Made by a program: the position numbers and the translations under genes. Positions 15,555 to 25,218 of a stretch of DNA of 64,000 nucleotides are shown piece by piece (within the stretch, counting starts at the first letter, position 1; every line of letters begins with the position of its first letter). The stretch is from positions 62,001 through 126,000 of the forward strand of contig NZ_FOZW01000001.1 of NCBI RefSeq assembly GCF_900116195.1, read 5' to 3'. The stretch is from Alloyangia pacifica. GTDB lineage: Bacteria > Pseudomonadota > Alphaproteobacteria > Rhodobacterales > Rhodobacteraceae. The notes below the pieces were generated by a model. The model ran no database searches and was not told the DNA's origin. It saw only the letters and a program-made list of their open reading frames with translations.

Positions 15555-17345
15555 ATGCCCGTTCTGCCTCGTCCCGACCGCAAGACGGTCGCCACCCGCG
15601 TTTTCGCGGCCATCTTTGCGCTTATCGCAGCCGGCACTGCCACGGGGCTCTTGCTCGAAGTGGCGCTGCAGGATGGGGTCGAGCCCTTCGACTTCGTTCG
15701 GGCGGGGCTCATCCTGGTCACCACGGCCTGGCTGGCCTGGGGGGCGGCTCTGGCGCTTTCCGGGCTTGCGCCGATGCGCCGCCGCCGGGAGATCGAGATG
15801 CAGATGCCCCAGCCCCGCACGGTGGTTCTGGTGCCGATCTGCAACGAGGACCCGGTTGCGACCTTCGCGCGCATCGCGGCGATGGATCGGTCGATCATCG
15901 CCGCCGGGGTGACGGCGGATGTTGCGATCCTGTCGGACACGCGCGACGAGGCCAATGCCGAGCAGGAGCGCCGGACCTTTGCCCGGCTGCTCGAGGAGAC
16001 CGGGGGGCAGGGCCGCATCTTCTACCGCCGCCGCGAGGACAACCGCGGTCGCAAGGCCGGCAATATCGAGGATTTCTTCCGCCGTTCCGGCGGAGCCTAC
16101 GAGCTTGCTGTGATCCTCGACGCCGATAGCCTGATGGAGGGCGCGGCGATCCGGCAGATGATCGCGCGGATGCAGGACGACACCCAGATCGGCCTGCTTC
16201 AGACCCTGCCGCGCATCGTCGGCGGGCGCAGCTTCTTTGGCCGCGCCATGCAGTTCGCGGCAGCCTTCCACGGGCCGGTCTTTACCCGGGGTCTTGCCCG
16301 CATGCAGGGCGCGACCGGGCCGTTCTGGGGGCACAACGCCATCGTCCGCGTGAGCGCCTTCGCCGAGAGCTGCGGCCTGCCGGAGCTGCAGGGCAAGCCG
16401 CCCTTTGGCGGGCACATTCTCAGCCATGACTACGTCGAGGCGGCGCTGCTTGCGCGCGCGGGATGGAAGGTCGAAGTCGATGCCAGCATCGACGGCTCCT
16501 TCGAGGAGGGCCCGGAGAACCTGCTGTCCTTCGCCAAGCGCGACCGCCGCTGGTGCCAGGGCAACCTGCAGCACATCCGCCTGCTGTTCGCGCCCGGCCT
16601 CGCGCCCTGGAGCCGCTTCGTCTTCGTGCTGGGGATCTTCTCCTACCTCGTGTCGCTGCTCTGGTTCGGCTTCCTCGTGGCCTCGGTGATCGCCGCGGTC
16701 ACCGCGCCACCGCCGGACTATTTCCCCGAGCCCCACCTGCTGTTCCCGGTCTTCCCGAGCGACCGGACCAAGGAGATGATCGCGCTGATGATCGGCATCT
16801 TCGGCCTGCTCATCATGCCCAAGTTCGCCATCCTGCTGGAGAGTGTGCTGACCGGCCGGGTCGGGGGCTTCGGCGGCGCGGCGCGCGCCTTCTGGTCGGT
16901 GATCACCGAGGTGCTGCTGACCTCGCTCATTGCGCCGCTGATGCTGATGTACCAGACCAAGGCGGTGTTGCAGGTTCTGTCGGGCCGCGACGGCGGCTGG
17001 CCGTCGAGCCAGCGCGGCGAGGGGCAGCTGAGCCTCGTGCAGGGCGTCCGTGCGGGTCTGTGGATCACCGCCACCGGTGCCGTGGCGCTGGCGGTCACCG
17101 CCTGGCTGTCGCCCGATCTCGTGCCCTGGCTGTTGCCGGTCTGCCTGCCGATGCTGTTTGCGCCGGTGCTGATCTCCTGGAGTTCGCGTCCCCTGACCCA
17201 CAAGCTTTTCATCACCCCCGACGAGCTGGCACCGTCGCCCGTCGTCAGCGCCTATCGTGACATCCACACCCGCTGGAGCGGCGTGCCGCTGGCACCGCTG
17301 CCGGAGCCCGGCGCTGGACGGGGGGCACAGCATGCAGCAGCCTGA
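15555..17345 (+). CDS. opgH: periplasmic glucan glucosyltransferase H
   Basis: Inner-membrane family 2 glucosyltransferase, 596 residues. Two N-terminal spans precede the catalytic domain with VPICNEDP (93-100), SDTRD (127-131), DAD (189-191), SHDYVEA and the RRWCQGN motif; several C-terminal spans follow. It uses UDP-glucose to elongate and export the periplasmic glucan backbone together with OpgG. It is shorter than the E. coli protein because it lacks the long cytosolic N-terminal tail. It overlaps opgC by 14 nt. Confidence 0.92.
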   Translation: MPVLPRPDRKTVATRVFAAIFALIAAGTATGLLLEVALQDGVEPFDFVRAGLILVTTAWLAWGAALALSGLAPMRRRREIEMQMPQPRTVVLVPICNEDPVATFARIAAMDRSIIAAGVTADVAILSDTRDEANAEQERRTFARLLEETGGQGRIFYRRREDNRGRKAGNIEDFFRRSGGAYELAVILDADSLMEGAAIRQMIARMQDDTQIGLLQTLPRIVGGRSFFGRAMQFAAAFHGPVFTRGLARMQGATGPFWGHNAIVRVSAFAESCGLPELQGKPPFGGHILSHDYVEAALLARAGWKVEVDASIDGSFEEGPENLLSFAKRDRRWCQGNLQHIRLLFAPGLAPWSRFVFVLGIFSYLVSLLWFGFLVASVIAAVTAPPPDYFPEPHLLFPVFPSDRTKEMIALMIGIFGLLIMPKFAILLESVLTGRVGGFGGAARAFWSVITEVLLTSLIAPLMLMYQTKAVLQVLSGRDGGWPSSQRGEGQLSLVQGVRAGLWITATGAVALAVTAWLSPDLVPWLLPVCLPMLFAPVLISWSSRPLTHKLFITPDELAPSPVVSAYRDIHTRWSGVPLAPLPEPGAGRGAQHAAA

Positions 17346-18576
17346 ACACAAGCTCGTCTCTTTCCCGGGCACCAAGACGCCCTCCAAGCCGCCGGCGGTG
17401 AAGCGTCCGCGCGACCCGCGTATCGATGCCTTCCGCGGGCTGGCGCTGATCATGATCTTCATCGATCACGTACCGGGCAACCCCTACGAGTATTTGACGA
17501 TCCGCAACTTCACCCACTCGGATGCGGCGGAAGCGTTCTTCATCATGTCCGGCCTCGCCGCCGCGCTGGCCTATTCCGGTCGGCTGACCCCAGAGGCCCG
17601 GGCCGAGCACGGGCTGATGAACGGCGTGCTGCCCATGTGGAAGCGGAGCTGGACGCTCTATCTCGCGCATATCTTCATGACGGTCTGGGCGATCGCCATC
17701 TTCTCGGCGGCGGCGGGGATCTACAACCTCCCCGAACTGCTGGAGACGATCAATCTGCGGCAGGTCTTCGGCAACCCCGAGGAGTCGCTCTTCGGGATCG
17801 CCGCGCTGACCCACCAGCTGGGCTACGTGAACATCCTGCCGGCCTATTCGGTGCTGCTGTTCTTTGCGCCCGCCATGCTGCTGCTGGGGCTGTGGAAGCC
17901 CAAGGCGCTGCTGTGGACCGCGCTGGCGATCTGGATGGCGGCGGGCCTGTGGCGGCTCAACCTGCCGAACTTCCCCAACCCGGGCGGCTGGTTCTTCAAC
18001 CCGATCAGCTGGGAGCTGCTCTTTGCCATCGGCATGCTCACCGGGCTTGCCATGCGCCGGGGCGAGCGTTTCGTGCCGGTCTCGCGGCCGCTGTTCTGGG
18101 CTTGCCTCGGCTTCTGCGTGCTGGTGCTGGCGTGGAAGTTCATCCCCGAGTTCGGTGCGGTGATCAACCACCAGATGGCGCGGCTCTACCAGGCGGGCAT
18201 CCCGTTCCACCTGACCACCCATGACAAGACCTTCGTGGCGCTGCCGCGGTTGCTGAACATTCTCGCGCTGGCCTATGTGCTGTCGTGCCTGCCTTCGGTG
18301 ACGCGGTTCTGCGCCGGCAAATACGCCGCGCCGCTGCGGCTGCTGGGGCAGCAGGGACTGCTCGTGTTCTGCACCGGCACCGTCGTGGCGCTGGCCTTCC
18401 AGGTGATCATGGCGGGCAACCCGCTGTCGGTCTGGATGGGCTGGGGCCTGCCGCCGCTGGGCATCGTGATCATGCTGGTGATCGCCTGGATGGCGCAGAC
18501 GCGCAAACCGGCGCGCCGCGAGGCACAGGCGCAGGGCGGCGTGGTGGCCAAGCCGGAAAAGCGCCGGGTCAGCTGA
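17332..18576 (+). CDS. opgC: OpgC succinyltransferase for periplasmic glucans
   Basis: A polytopic membrane acyltransferase of 414 residues with about ten predicted spans. The N-terminal RDPRIDAFRGLALIMIFIDHVPG and FFIMSGLAAALAY blocks are typical of OpgC. The start is the ATG at 17332, which has a GGGGG ribosome binding site and overlaps the end of opgH. It adds succinyl groups to the periplasmic glucan backbone; in R. sphaeroides opgC is cotranscribed with opgGIH. An intrinsic-terminator-like hairpin follows. Confidence 0.9.
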   Translation: MQQPEHKLVSFPGTKTPSKPPAVKRPRDPRIDAFRGLALIMIFIDHVPGNPYEYLTIRNFTHSDAAEAFFIMSGLAAALAYSGRLTPEARAEHGLMNGVLPMWKRSWTLYLAHIFMTVWAIAIFSAAAGIYNLPELLETINLRQVFGNPEESLFGIAALTHQLGYVNILPAYSVLLFFAPAMLLLGLWKPKALLWTALAIWMAAGLWRLNLPNFPNPGGWFFNPISWELLFAIGMLTGLAMRRGERFVPVSRPLFWACLGFCVLVLAWKFIPEFGAVINHQMARLYQAGIPFHLTTHDKTFVALPRLLNILALAYVLSCLPSVTRFCAGKYAAPLRLLGQQGLLVFCTGTVVALAFQVIMAGNPLSVWMGWGLPPLGIVIMLVIAWMAQTRKPARREAQAQGGVVAKPEKRRVS

Positions 18577-18596
18577 TATAGCTTGAGAAATCGGGG

Positions 18597-18623
18597 AGAG
18601 GGTGCGCGCGCGTGCCCTCTTTT
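18597..18623 (+). terminator. intrinsic terminator of the opg operon
   Basis: AGAGGG (18597-18602) pairs with CCCTCT (18615-18620) around a GC-alternating loop that can extend the stem imperfectly, followed by TTTT. It lies 20 nt after opgC and 145 nt before the efflux operon. Confidence 0.65.
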
Positions 18624-18767
18624 CGTGCGCAGTCAGGCCTATTTCGGCCATCTCACGAAAAGGTCAGAGAAATTTCAAGGATTGCTGCGGCGGAACGTCA
18701 CCTTTGCTGCGTATCAAGTGCTCGCGCGGGCGCTGTTTGTCCGGGCGTCCGACCTAAGGAGAAATAC

Positions 18768-19988
18768 ATGGCGTCTCGCCGAACAGCCCGGACCGTCCGT
18801 GTCCTTGCCGCAGCCGTTGCGCTGACCCTTTCACAGACGCCGATGCTCCTTGCGCAGCAGCAAGGCGCCGGTGCCGCGCGCGAGGTCGGGGTGGTGACGC
18901 TCGAAGCCAGCGACGTGCCCTATTCGGTGACCCTCCCGGGGCGCTCGACGGCCTTCGAGGAGGTGGCGATCCGTCCGCGCGTCGCGGGGGTGATTTCGGA
19001 AATCCTCTACGAGCCGGGCAGCGACGTGCAGAAAGGTGACGTGCTGTTCCGCATCGACGGCGACACCTACCAGGCGGACGTCGATGCCGCCGAGGCGGAT
19101 GTGGCGGGGGCCGAGGCGGCGCTGCGCAGCGCCGAGACCACCTTGTCGCGCTACGAGAAGCTGGTGGGCACCGGGGTGACGGCCGCCGACGTGGACACCG
19201 CGACGGTCGACGTGATGCAGGCCAAGGCGACGCTGAGCGCCGCGAAAGCGGCGCTGGAACTGGCCAAGCTCGACCTCGAGCGCACCGAGATCACCAGCCC
19301 GATCGACGGCATCGCCCTGCTGCCCGAGGTCTCGGTCGGTGACCTGGTCACCGCCAACCAAAGCGATGAACTGACCACCGTCACCCGTATCGATCCGATC
19401 TACGTCGACGTGCAGGAATCCATCACCCGCATCCAGCAGACCCGTGATCGGCTCGACCAGGGATCGCTCACCCGCGGCGACCGGATCGAGGCCGAGCTCG
19501 AGCTGGAAACCGGCAGGATGTTCGAGGGGCAGGGCACCTTCGTCTCGCCGCCGGTCAGCGTGTCCACCACGACCGGCACCTCGGTTGTCCGGTTGCGCTT
19601 CGATAACCCCCGTCGCGGCATCCTGCCCGGGCAGTTCCTGCGGGTGAAGCTGACCTTCGGCACCACCCCGTCGATCCTGGTGCCCCAGGGGGCCACCTCG
19701 CGCGCCTCGGACGGCACGCTGACCGCCTTTGTCTACGCCGGCGGCAAGGCCGAGAAGCGCACGCTCTCGTCGCAGGGAAGCTACGACAATGCCTGGATCG
19801 TGACCGAGGGCGTGGAGGCCGGCGAGCAACTCATCGTCGACGGGCTGCGCAACCTGCAAAGCGGTGCGGCGGTGAGCCCGGTCGAGGTGACGATCTCTGA
19901 GACCGGCGTGGTGACCCGCGCCGACGGCACGCCCGAGAGCTTTGGCGGGGCTCCCTCATCCGGGGACTCGACTGGGAACGAGGGCTGA
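18768..19988 (+). CDS. RND efflux periplasmic adaptor (HlyD/AcrA family)
   Basis: A 406-residue membrane fusion protein. The ATG at 18768 has an AAGGAG site; a signal peptide ends near MLLAQQQ, without the lipobox Cys seen in AcrA. The lipoyl half-motifs (VRIRPRVAGVI-like and SPIDGIALLPEVSVGD), the alpha-hairpin (about 95-160) and the barrel (DPIYVDVQES) are in AcrA order. It ends 4 nt before the RND pump gene and links that pump to an outer-membrane channel that must be encoded elsewhere. No local regulator gene is adjacent. Confidence 0.9.
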   Translation: MASRRTARTVRVLAAAVALTLSQTPMLLAQQQGAGAAREVGVVTLEASDVPYSVTLPGRSTAFEEVAIRPRVAGVISEILYEPGSDVQKGDVLFRIDGDTYQADVDAAEADVAGAEAALRSAETTLSRYEKLVGTGVTAADVDTATVDVMQAKATLSAAKAALELAKLDLERTEITSPIDGIALLPEVSVGDLVTANQSDELTTVTRIDPIYVDVQESITRIQQTRDRLDQGSLTRGDRIEAELELETGRMFEGQGTFVSPPVSVSTTTGTSVVRLRFDNPRRGILPGQFLRVKLTFGTTPSILVPQGATSRASDGTLTAFVYAGGKAEKRTLSSQGSYDNAWIVTEGVEAGEQLIVDGLRNLQSGAAVSPVEVTISETGVVTRADGTPESFGGAPSSGDSTGNEG

Positions 19989-19992
19989 CGTC

Positions 19993-22900
19993 ATGGGAAA
20001 TTTCTTTATTGCGCGCCCGGTCTTCGCCTGGGTGCTGGCGATCCTCACCATGCTCGCCGGGGCGATGGCCGTGGTCACCCTGCCGGTCAGCCAGTATCCC
20101 GATATCGCACCAACCACCGTGCGCGTCTCGGCGACCTACACCGGCGCCACCGCCGAGGCGGTACAGAACTCGGTGACGCGCGAGATCGAGGACGCGATGA
20201 CCGGCCTCGATGGCATGCTCTACATGACCTCCAGTTCCTCGCAGGGGCGGTCCTCCATCGAGATCACCTTTGACGAGAGCGTAGACCCGGTCGATGCGCA
20301 GAACGAAGTGCAGTCCAAGGTCAGCCAGATCGAACGGCGTCTGCCGTCGGCGGTGCAGAGCCAGGGGGTCAGCGTCTCGCGCTCGTCCTCGTCTATCCTG
20401 ATGGTCGGGGCGCTGGTCGACACGACCGGCACCTACAGCACGCTCGAACTGGGGGATATCATGTCCACCACCGTCGAGGGGCCGATCGAGCGCACCGAGG
20501 GCGTTGGCGGCGTGCAGAGCTTCGGCTCGGGCTACGCCATGCGCATCTGGCTCGATCCCTTGTCTCTGGCGCGCTACCAGCTCACCGCTTCGGACGTGGT
20601 GAGCGCGGTGTCGGCGCAGAACTCCACCGTCTCTGTCGGCTCGCTGGGCGAGCAGCCGACCACGCAAGGCCAGCAGTTCACCGCGACGATCACCGCGCAG
20701 AGCCAGCTGACGACTGTTGAGGAATTTGACTCCATTCTGCTGCGCTCGTCCGAAGAGGGCGGCGTGGTCCGTCTGGGCGACGTGGCGCGGGTCGAGATCG
20801 GGCAGGAAAGTTACGGCTCCGACTCGCGGTTCAATGGGCTCAATTCATCGGGCTTCGGGGTCAACCTCGAGACAGGGGCCAACGCCGTCGACACAGCTGC
20901 GGCGGTGCGTGCGCAGCTCGACAAGCTGAGTGCCGCGCTGCCCGACGGGGTCGAGTTCCGCACCGCCTATGACACCTCGCCCTTCGTCGAGCTGTCGATC
21001 GAGCAGGTCTACCACACGCTCTTCGAGGCTGTGGTGCTGGTGCTCGCCGTTCTGCTGATCTTCCTGCAGAGCTGGCGCGCGACGCTGGTGCCGCTGATGG
21101 CCGTGCCGGTGGTGCTGCTCGGCACCTTCGGCGTGCTGATGGTGGCAGGCTATTCGATCAACACGCTGACCATGTTCGCCATGGTTCTGGCGATCGGCCT
21201 GCTGGTCGATGACGCCATCGTGGTGGTCGAGAACGTCGAGCGCCTGATGGAGGAAGAGAGGCTTTCGGCGCTGGAGGCGACGAAACGCTCGATGGGCCAG
21301 ATCACCAGCGCGCTGGTCGGCATCAACGTGGTGCTGGCGGCGGTGTTCCTGCCGATGGCCTTCTTCGGCGGTTCCACCGGGGTGATCTACCGGCAGTTCT
21401 CGATCACCATGGTTGCGGCGATGGCGATTTCGCTGGTCATGGCGATCATCCTCTCGCCGCCGATGTCGGCGCGGCTGCTGAAACCCGCGCACGGTCCGGC
21501 GAAATTCGCTCCGGCGCGCTGGTTCAACAGCGGGCTCGCCAAGGTCACCGAGGGCTATGGCCGCGCGGTGGACTGGTCACTGAAGATGCCGGCGCTGGTG
21601 CTGCTGGTGCTGGCGGGCGCGCTCGGCGGGGCGTGGATGGTCAACGAGCGGCTGACCTCTTCGTTCATCCCTGCCGAGGACCAGGGCGTTTTGATGACCA
21701 TCATCAACCTCACCGAGGGCGCGACGACACAGCAGACGAAAGCCACGCTTGAGCAGGTCGAGGACTACCTGCTGAACGAGGAGGGCGACGCGGTTGAAAG
21801 CACCTTCGCCTCGCTCGGTTTCGGCTTCGGCGGCACGGGCCAGAACCGCGCCATGGTCTTCGTCAAGCTGCGCGATTTCGAGGTGCGTGAGGGTCATCCC
21901 GATCTTTCGGCGAGCGCCGTCGCGGCGCGGGCCACTGCCGCCTTTGCCTCCAGCCGCGCCGGGCAGATCATGGTGATGCAGCCGCCCGCCATTCGCGGTC
22001 TCGGCAACACCGGCGGCTTTTCCTTCTACCTCGTCGATCAGGCCGGCAACGGCATCGAGGCGCTGCAGGACGCGGCGGACGCGCTCGAGGCCGAGGCGGC
22101 CAGCCGCCCCGAGATCGCCAACGTCCGCGTCTCGGGCACCGAGGACGAGAGCGCGCTGCGCATCTCCATCGACCGCGAGAAGGCGGAAAGCTTCGGCCTC
22201 ACCCTGTCGGAGATCAACTCGATGCTCTCGGTGATCTTCTCGGGCAGCGAGGTGAACGACTTCATCCTCGGCTCCGAGCTGCGGCCGGTGATCGTGCAGG
22301 CCGATGCCGCGCATCGCATGCAGCCCGAGAACATCATGGACTGGTACGCCAAGAACTCGGACGGCGAAATGGTGCCCTTCTCGGCCTTCATGAAGACCGA
22401 ATGGGAGCCTGTCGCGCCGCGGCTGCAACGCTATTCGGCGACGCAGGCGATCGAGGTCTCGGGCTCGCCGAGCTCCGATGTCAGCTCGGGCGTGGCGATG
22501 GACGTCATGCAGGAGCTGGTCGAGGGCATGGACGGGGGCTACGGGCTGGCCTGGACCGGGCTCTCGTACCAAGAGCAGCAATCGGGCGCGCAGGCACCGC
22601 TGCTCTATGCGATCTCGGGCCTCGTGGTCTTCCTCGCGCTGGCGGCGCTCTACGAGAGCTGGGCGATCCCCTTCTCGGTGATGCTGGCGGCGCCGGTGGG
22701 CCTCTTTGGCGCGCTGCTGGCGGCCTATTGGTTCGGCCAGTCGAACGACGTCTATTTCAAGGTCGGCATCCTGACGACCATCGGCCTCGCGGCGCGCAAC
22801 GCGATCCTGATCGTCGAGTTTGCCGAGGACCTGCGGCGGCAGGGGCGGAGCATCGCGCAGGCGGCCAAGGAGGCGGCGCAGCTGCGGCTGCGGCCGATCC

Positions 22901-23106
22901 TGATGACCGCGCTGACCTTCATCCTCGGGGTGGTGCCGCTGGCCACCGCCAGCGGTGCGGGGGCAGCGGCGCAGAACGCCATCGGTACCGGGGTGATCGG
23001 CGGGATGCTCGCCTCGACCGTCATCGGCATCTTCCTCGTGCCGGGCTTCTACGTGCTGGTCATGCGGCTGGTCCGCCGGGTGAAGGGCGGCAAGGCCACG
23101 GCCTGA
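19993..23106 (+). CDS. RND multidrug efflux pump (AcrB/HAE1 family)
   Basis: Inner-membrane proton-driven pump of 1037 residues, full length for HAE1 members. It begins MGNFFIARPVFAWVLAI and carries the transmembrane-4 acidic pair Asp406-Asp407 (GLLVDDAIVVVENVER). The transmembrane-10 position that is Lys940 in AcrB is Arg935 here (GLAARNAILIVEF). The substrates are not predictable. It forms an operon with the adaptor upstream; a strong terminator follows. Confidence 0.93.
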   Translation: MGNFFIARPVFAWVLAILTMLAGAMAVVTLPVSQYPDIAPTTVRVSATYTGATAEAVQNSVTREIEDAMTGLDGMLYMTSSSSQGRSSIEITFDESVDPVDAQNEVQSKVSQIERRLPSAVQSQGVSVSRSSSSILMVGALVDTTGTYSTLELGDIMSTTVEGPIERTEGVGGVQSFGSGYAMRIWLDPLSLARYQLTASDVVSAVSAQNSTVSVGSLGEQPTTQGQQFTATITAQSQLTTVEEFDSILLRSSEEGGVVRLGDVARVEIGQESYGSDSRFNGLNSSGFGVNLETGANAVDTAAAVRAQLDKLSAALPDGVEFRTAYDTSPFVELSIEQVYHTLFEAVVLVLAVLLIFLQSWRATLVPLMAVPVVLLGTFGVLMVAGYSINTLTMFAMVLAIGLLVDDAIVVVENVERLMEEERLSALEATKRSMGQITSALVGINVVLAAVFLPMAFFGGSTGVIYRQFSITMVAAMAISLVMAIILSPPMSARLLKPAHGPAKFAPARWFNSGLAKVTEGYGRAVDWSLKMPALVLLVLAGALGGAWMVNERLTSSFIPAEDQGVLMTIINLTEGATTQQTKATLEQVEDYLLNEEGDAVESTFASLGFGFGGTGQNRAMVFVKLRDFEVREGHPDLSASAVAARATAAFASSRAGQIMVMQPPAIRGLGNTGGFSFYLVDQAGNGIEALQDAADALEAEAASRPEIANVRVSGTEDESALRISIDREKAESFGLTLSEINSMLSVIFSGSEVNDFILGSELRPVIVQADAAHRMQPENIMDWYAKNSDGEMVPFSAFMKTEWEPVAPRLQRYSATQAIEVSGSPSSDVSSGVAMDVMQELVEGMDGGYGLAWTGLSYQEQQSGAQAPLLYAISGLVVFLALAALYESWAIPFSVMLAAPVGLFGALLAAYWFGQSNDVYFKVGILTTIGLAARNAILIVEFAEDLRRQGRSIAQAAKEAAQLRLRPILMTALTFILGVVPLATASGAGAAAQNAIGTGVIGGMLASTVIGIFLVPGFYVLVMRLVRRVKGGKATA

Positions 23107-23138
23107 CGTTTCCCCGAGCGATCATATCCGCTAGCAAG

Positions 23139-23173
23139 ACCCCGGGGCGTTCCGCGTCCCGGGGTTTCTCTTT
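23139..23173 (+). terminator. intrinsic terminator of the efflux operon
   Basis: ACCCCGGG and CCCGGGGT form an 8-bp stem (23139-23146 with 23158-23165) followed by TTCTCTTT. It lies 33 nt past the pump stop and before the next gene's ribosome binding site. Confidence 0.8.
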
Positions 23174-23185
23174 GGAGGGCGCGCC

Positions 23186-23986
23186 TTGCGGATCATGTCA
23201 CTCAATGCCTGGGGCGGAACGCTGCATGGCCCGTTGCTGCGATATCTGGCGCAGGAAGCGCCCGAGGTGCTCTGCCTGCAGGAGGTGATCCACAGCCCCG
23301 AGACATCAAAGCTCGACCTCACCTACCGCGATGGCGACCACGTGCTGGCGCAGCGTGCCAACCTGTTCTCCGAGGTGGCGGCGGTGCTGCCCGAGCATGC
23401 GGCGATCTTCTGCCCGGCGGCGCAGGGGATGCTCTGGGACGGTGAGCTGCCTGTGCCCTCGCGCTGGGGGCTGGCCAGCTTCGTTCACCGGTCGCTGCCG
23501 ATCATCGGACAGGCGCAGGGCTTCGTGCACAAGGGCTACGAGCCGGACGGCTTCGGCGAGCACCCCCGTTCACGCAGCGCCCATGCCCTGCGGGTCTTCG
23601 ACCACGCGCAGGGTAGCGCAGTGAGCATCGCGCAGATGCACGGCTTGCGCGATCTGCGCGGCAAGATGGACACGCACGAGCGCGCGGCGCAGGCGCGGCG
23701 CTTCCTTGCGCTGCTCGAACAGGTGGCCGAGCCGGGTGACCTGCGCGTCGTCTGTGGCGATTTCAACGTCGAGCCGGGCAGCGAGACGCTGCGCCTGATG
23801 ACAGAGGCCGGAATGACCGAATTGGTGACCGCGGGCAATTTCGAAGGCACCCGCAGCGCGCATTACGCCAAGCCGGGCAAGTTCGCGGACTACATGGCGG
23901 TCAGCAATGCGGCGGCGGTGCGCGGCTTCACCGTGGTGCGCGCGCCCGAGGTGTCGGATCACTGTCCGCTGCTTCTGGACCTCTAG
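23186..23986 (+). CDS. endonuclease/exonuclease/phosphatase family protein
   Basis: A 266-residue cytosolic metal-dependent phosphoesterase fold. Motifs run in order: SLNAWGG (strand 1), LCLQEV (metal Glu), VVCGDFNVEPGSETLRLM (Asp/Asn pair) and the C-terminal SDHCPLLLDL (catalytic His). The TTG at 23186 has a GGAGGG site 6 nt upstream and gives the usual MRIMSLN start; ATG 23195 is the alternative. The true substrate (nucleic acid, sphingolipid-like or sugar phosphate) is not evident. It converges on the MarR gene with only 3 nt between them. Confidence 0.85.
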   Translation: MRIMSLNAWGGTLHGPLLRYLAQEAPEVLCLQEVIHSPETSKLDLTYRDGDHVLAQRANLFSEVAAVLPEHAAIFCPAAQGMLWDGELPVPSRWGLASFVHRSLPIIGQAQGFVHKGYEPDGFGEHPRSRSAHALRVFDHAQGSAVSIAQMHGLRDLRGKMDTHERAAQARRFLALLEQVAEPGDLRVVCGDFNVEPGSETLRLMTEAGMTELVTAGNFEGTRSAHYAKPGKFADYMAVSNAAAVRGFTVVRAPEVSDHCPLLLDL

Positions 23987-23989
23987 CCC

Positions 23990-24436
23990 TCAGGCGATCT
24001 TGCCGAGCAGCCTGATCAGGGTCTGCTGTTCGCGCTTGTTCAGCGGGTCGAGCACGTCGGCGCTGACCTCTATGGCTGCATCTGTCGCGCTGTCGACCAG
24101 CGCCACTCCCTCGGAGGTGAGCGAGACGAGGTGCCGACGCCGGTCGGTGGGATCGCGCTCGGTGCGCAGCAGCCCGCGGGCGCTGAGCCGGTCGACCACG
24201 CCCTTGGTCGTTGCCCCGTCCATCGCCACCGAGCGTCCGAGCATGTTCTGCGACATCGGCCCGTCCTCGGCCAGTCGGTGCAGGATGGAAAACTGCATCG
24301 GTGTCAGGGCCCCATCGATCTTGTCCGAGAAGATCGTGCAATTGCGCTGGTAGGCCTTGCGCAGCAGGAAGCCGACCTGCTCGTGCAGCAGGTAGCCATG
24401 GTCTTCGCTGGTGCGGGCTTTGGGCGTCTCGTCCAA
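23990..24436 (-). CDS. MarR-family transcriptional regulator
   Basis: A 148-residue winged-helix regulator: helical dimerisation N-terminus (GYLLHEQVGFLLRKAYQ), recognition helix in MDGATTKGVVDRLSARGLL, and the wing RDPTDRRRHLVSLTSEG, which is the classic MarR signature. The TTG at 24436 has an AGGAG site upstream and is the probable start; the open frame further upstream runs into livF in another frame. It follows livF by 80 nt on the same strand, so it likely controls the ABC operon in response to an imported, perhaps aromatic, ligand. That ligand is inferred from similar MarR-ABC pairs. Confidence 0.85.
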   Translation of the reverse strand: MDETPKARTSEDHGYLLHEQVGFLLRKAYQRNCTIFSDKIDGALTPMQFSILHRLAEDGPMSQNMLGRSVAMDGATTKGVVDRLSARGLLRTERDPTDRRRHLVSLTSEGVALVDSATDAAIEVSADVLDPLNKREQQTLIRLLGKIA

Positions 24437-24516
24437 GATGGGCGCTCCTTTCTCCCCACAGGTAGGGCGCGGAGCGGCACATCGCAACGAGGATGTGGCG
24501 CTACTTGGCGTCAATC

Positions 24517-25218
24517 CTAGACAGAGAGATAGGCATCCCGGATCTCCGGCTGTTTTTCGAGCAGGGCAAAACTGCCGTCGAACTTCTTCTGCCCGCTCTC
24601 GAGGATGATCGCCCGGTCGGCGACGGCGCGGGCGAAATGCAGGTTCTGCTCCGAAATCAGCACGGTCAGCCCCTCGGCCTTGAGCGTCAGGATGCTGCGC
24701 GCCATCTGCTCTACGATAACCGGTGCGATACCCTCGGAGGGCTCGTCGAGCAGCAGCAGCGCCGGATTTCCCATCAGCGTGCGGGCAATGCTGAGCATCT
24801 GCTGCTCGCCGCCCGACATGTGCTTGCCGCGGTTGTGGCGCCGCTCGGCGAGGTTGGGGAACAGCTCGAAGAGCTGCGCAACGGTCCAATGCGGCGCGCC
24901 CTCGCGCGGCGGCTGGCGGCCGACCTCGAGGTTCTCCAGCACCGTCAGGTCGGAAAAGATGCGTCGGTCCTCGGGCACGTAGCCGAGACCCGCCTTGGCG
25001 GTGCGATAGGCGGGCAGGCCGACCAGCTCGCGGCCCTCGAAGCTCACCGATCCCGCCCGGGGCGGTACCAGCTGCATCACCGATTTCATCGTCGTCGACT
25101 TGCCCGCGCCGTTGCGCCCGAGCAGGGCGACCACCTCGCCGCGCGCCACGGAAAAACTCAGCCCGTCCAGGATATGCGCCTTGCCGTAGAAGCTGTGGAT
25201 CGCCGAAACCTCAAGCAT
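24517..25218 (-). CDS. livF: branched-chain amino acid-type ABC transporter ATPase
   Basis: A 233-residue LivF-class ATPase: Walker A GRNGAGKST, signature MSGGEQQML, Walker B LLLLDEPSEGIAP and the class-typical GYVPEDRRIFSDLTV. It overlaps livG by 8 nt. It works with LivG and the fused permease to import a hydrophobic amino acid or related carboxylate. Confidence 0.9.
   Translation of the reverse strand: MLEVSAIHSFYGKAHILDGLSFSVARGEVVALLGRNGAGKSTTMKSVMQLVPPRAGSVSFEGRELVGLPAYRTAKAGLGYVPEDRRIFSDLTVLENLEVGRQPPREGAPHWTVAQLFELFPNLAERRHNRGKHMSGGEQQMLSIARTLMGNPALLLLDEPSEGIAPVIVEQMARSILTLKAEGLTVLISEQNLHFARAVADRAIILESGQKKFDGSFALLEKQPEIRDAYLSV

Noticed and set aside
15510..17462. 650-codon open frame on the minus strand
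   Set aside because: Antisense to opgH, with the same low-complexity Gln/Arg/His composition as other antisense frames here.
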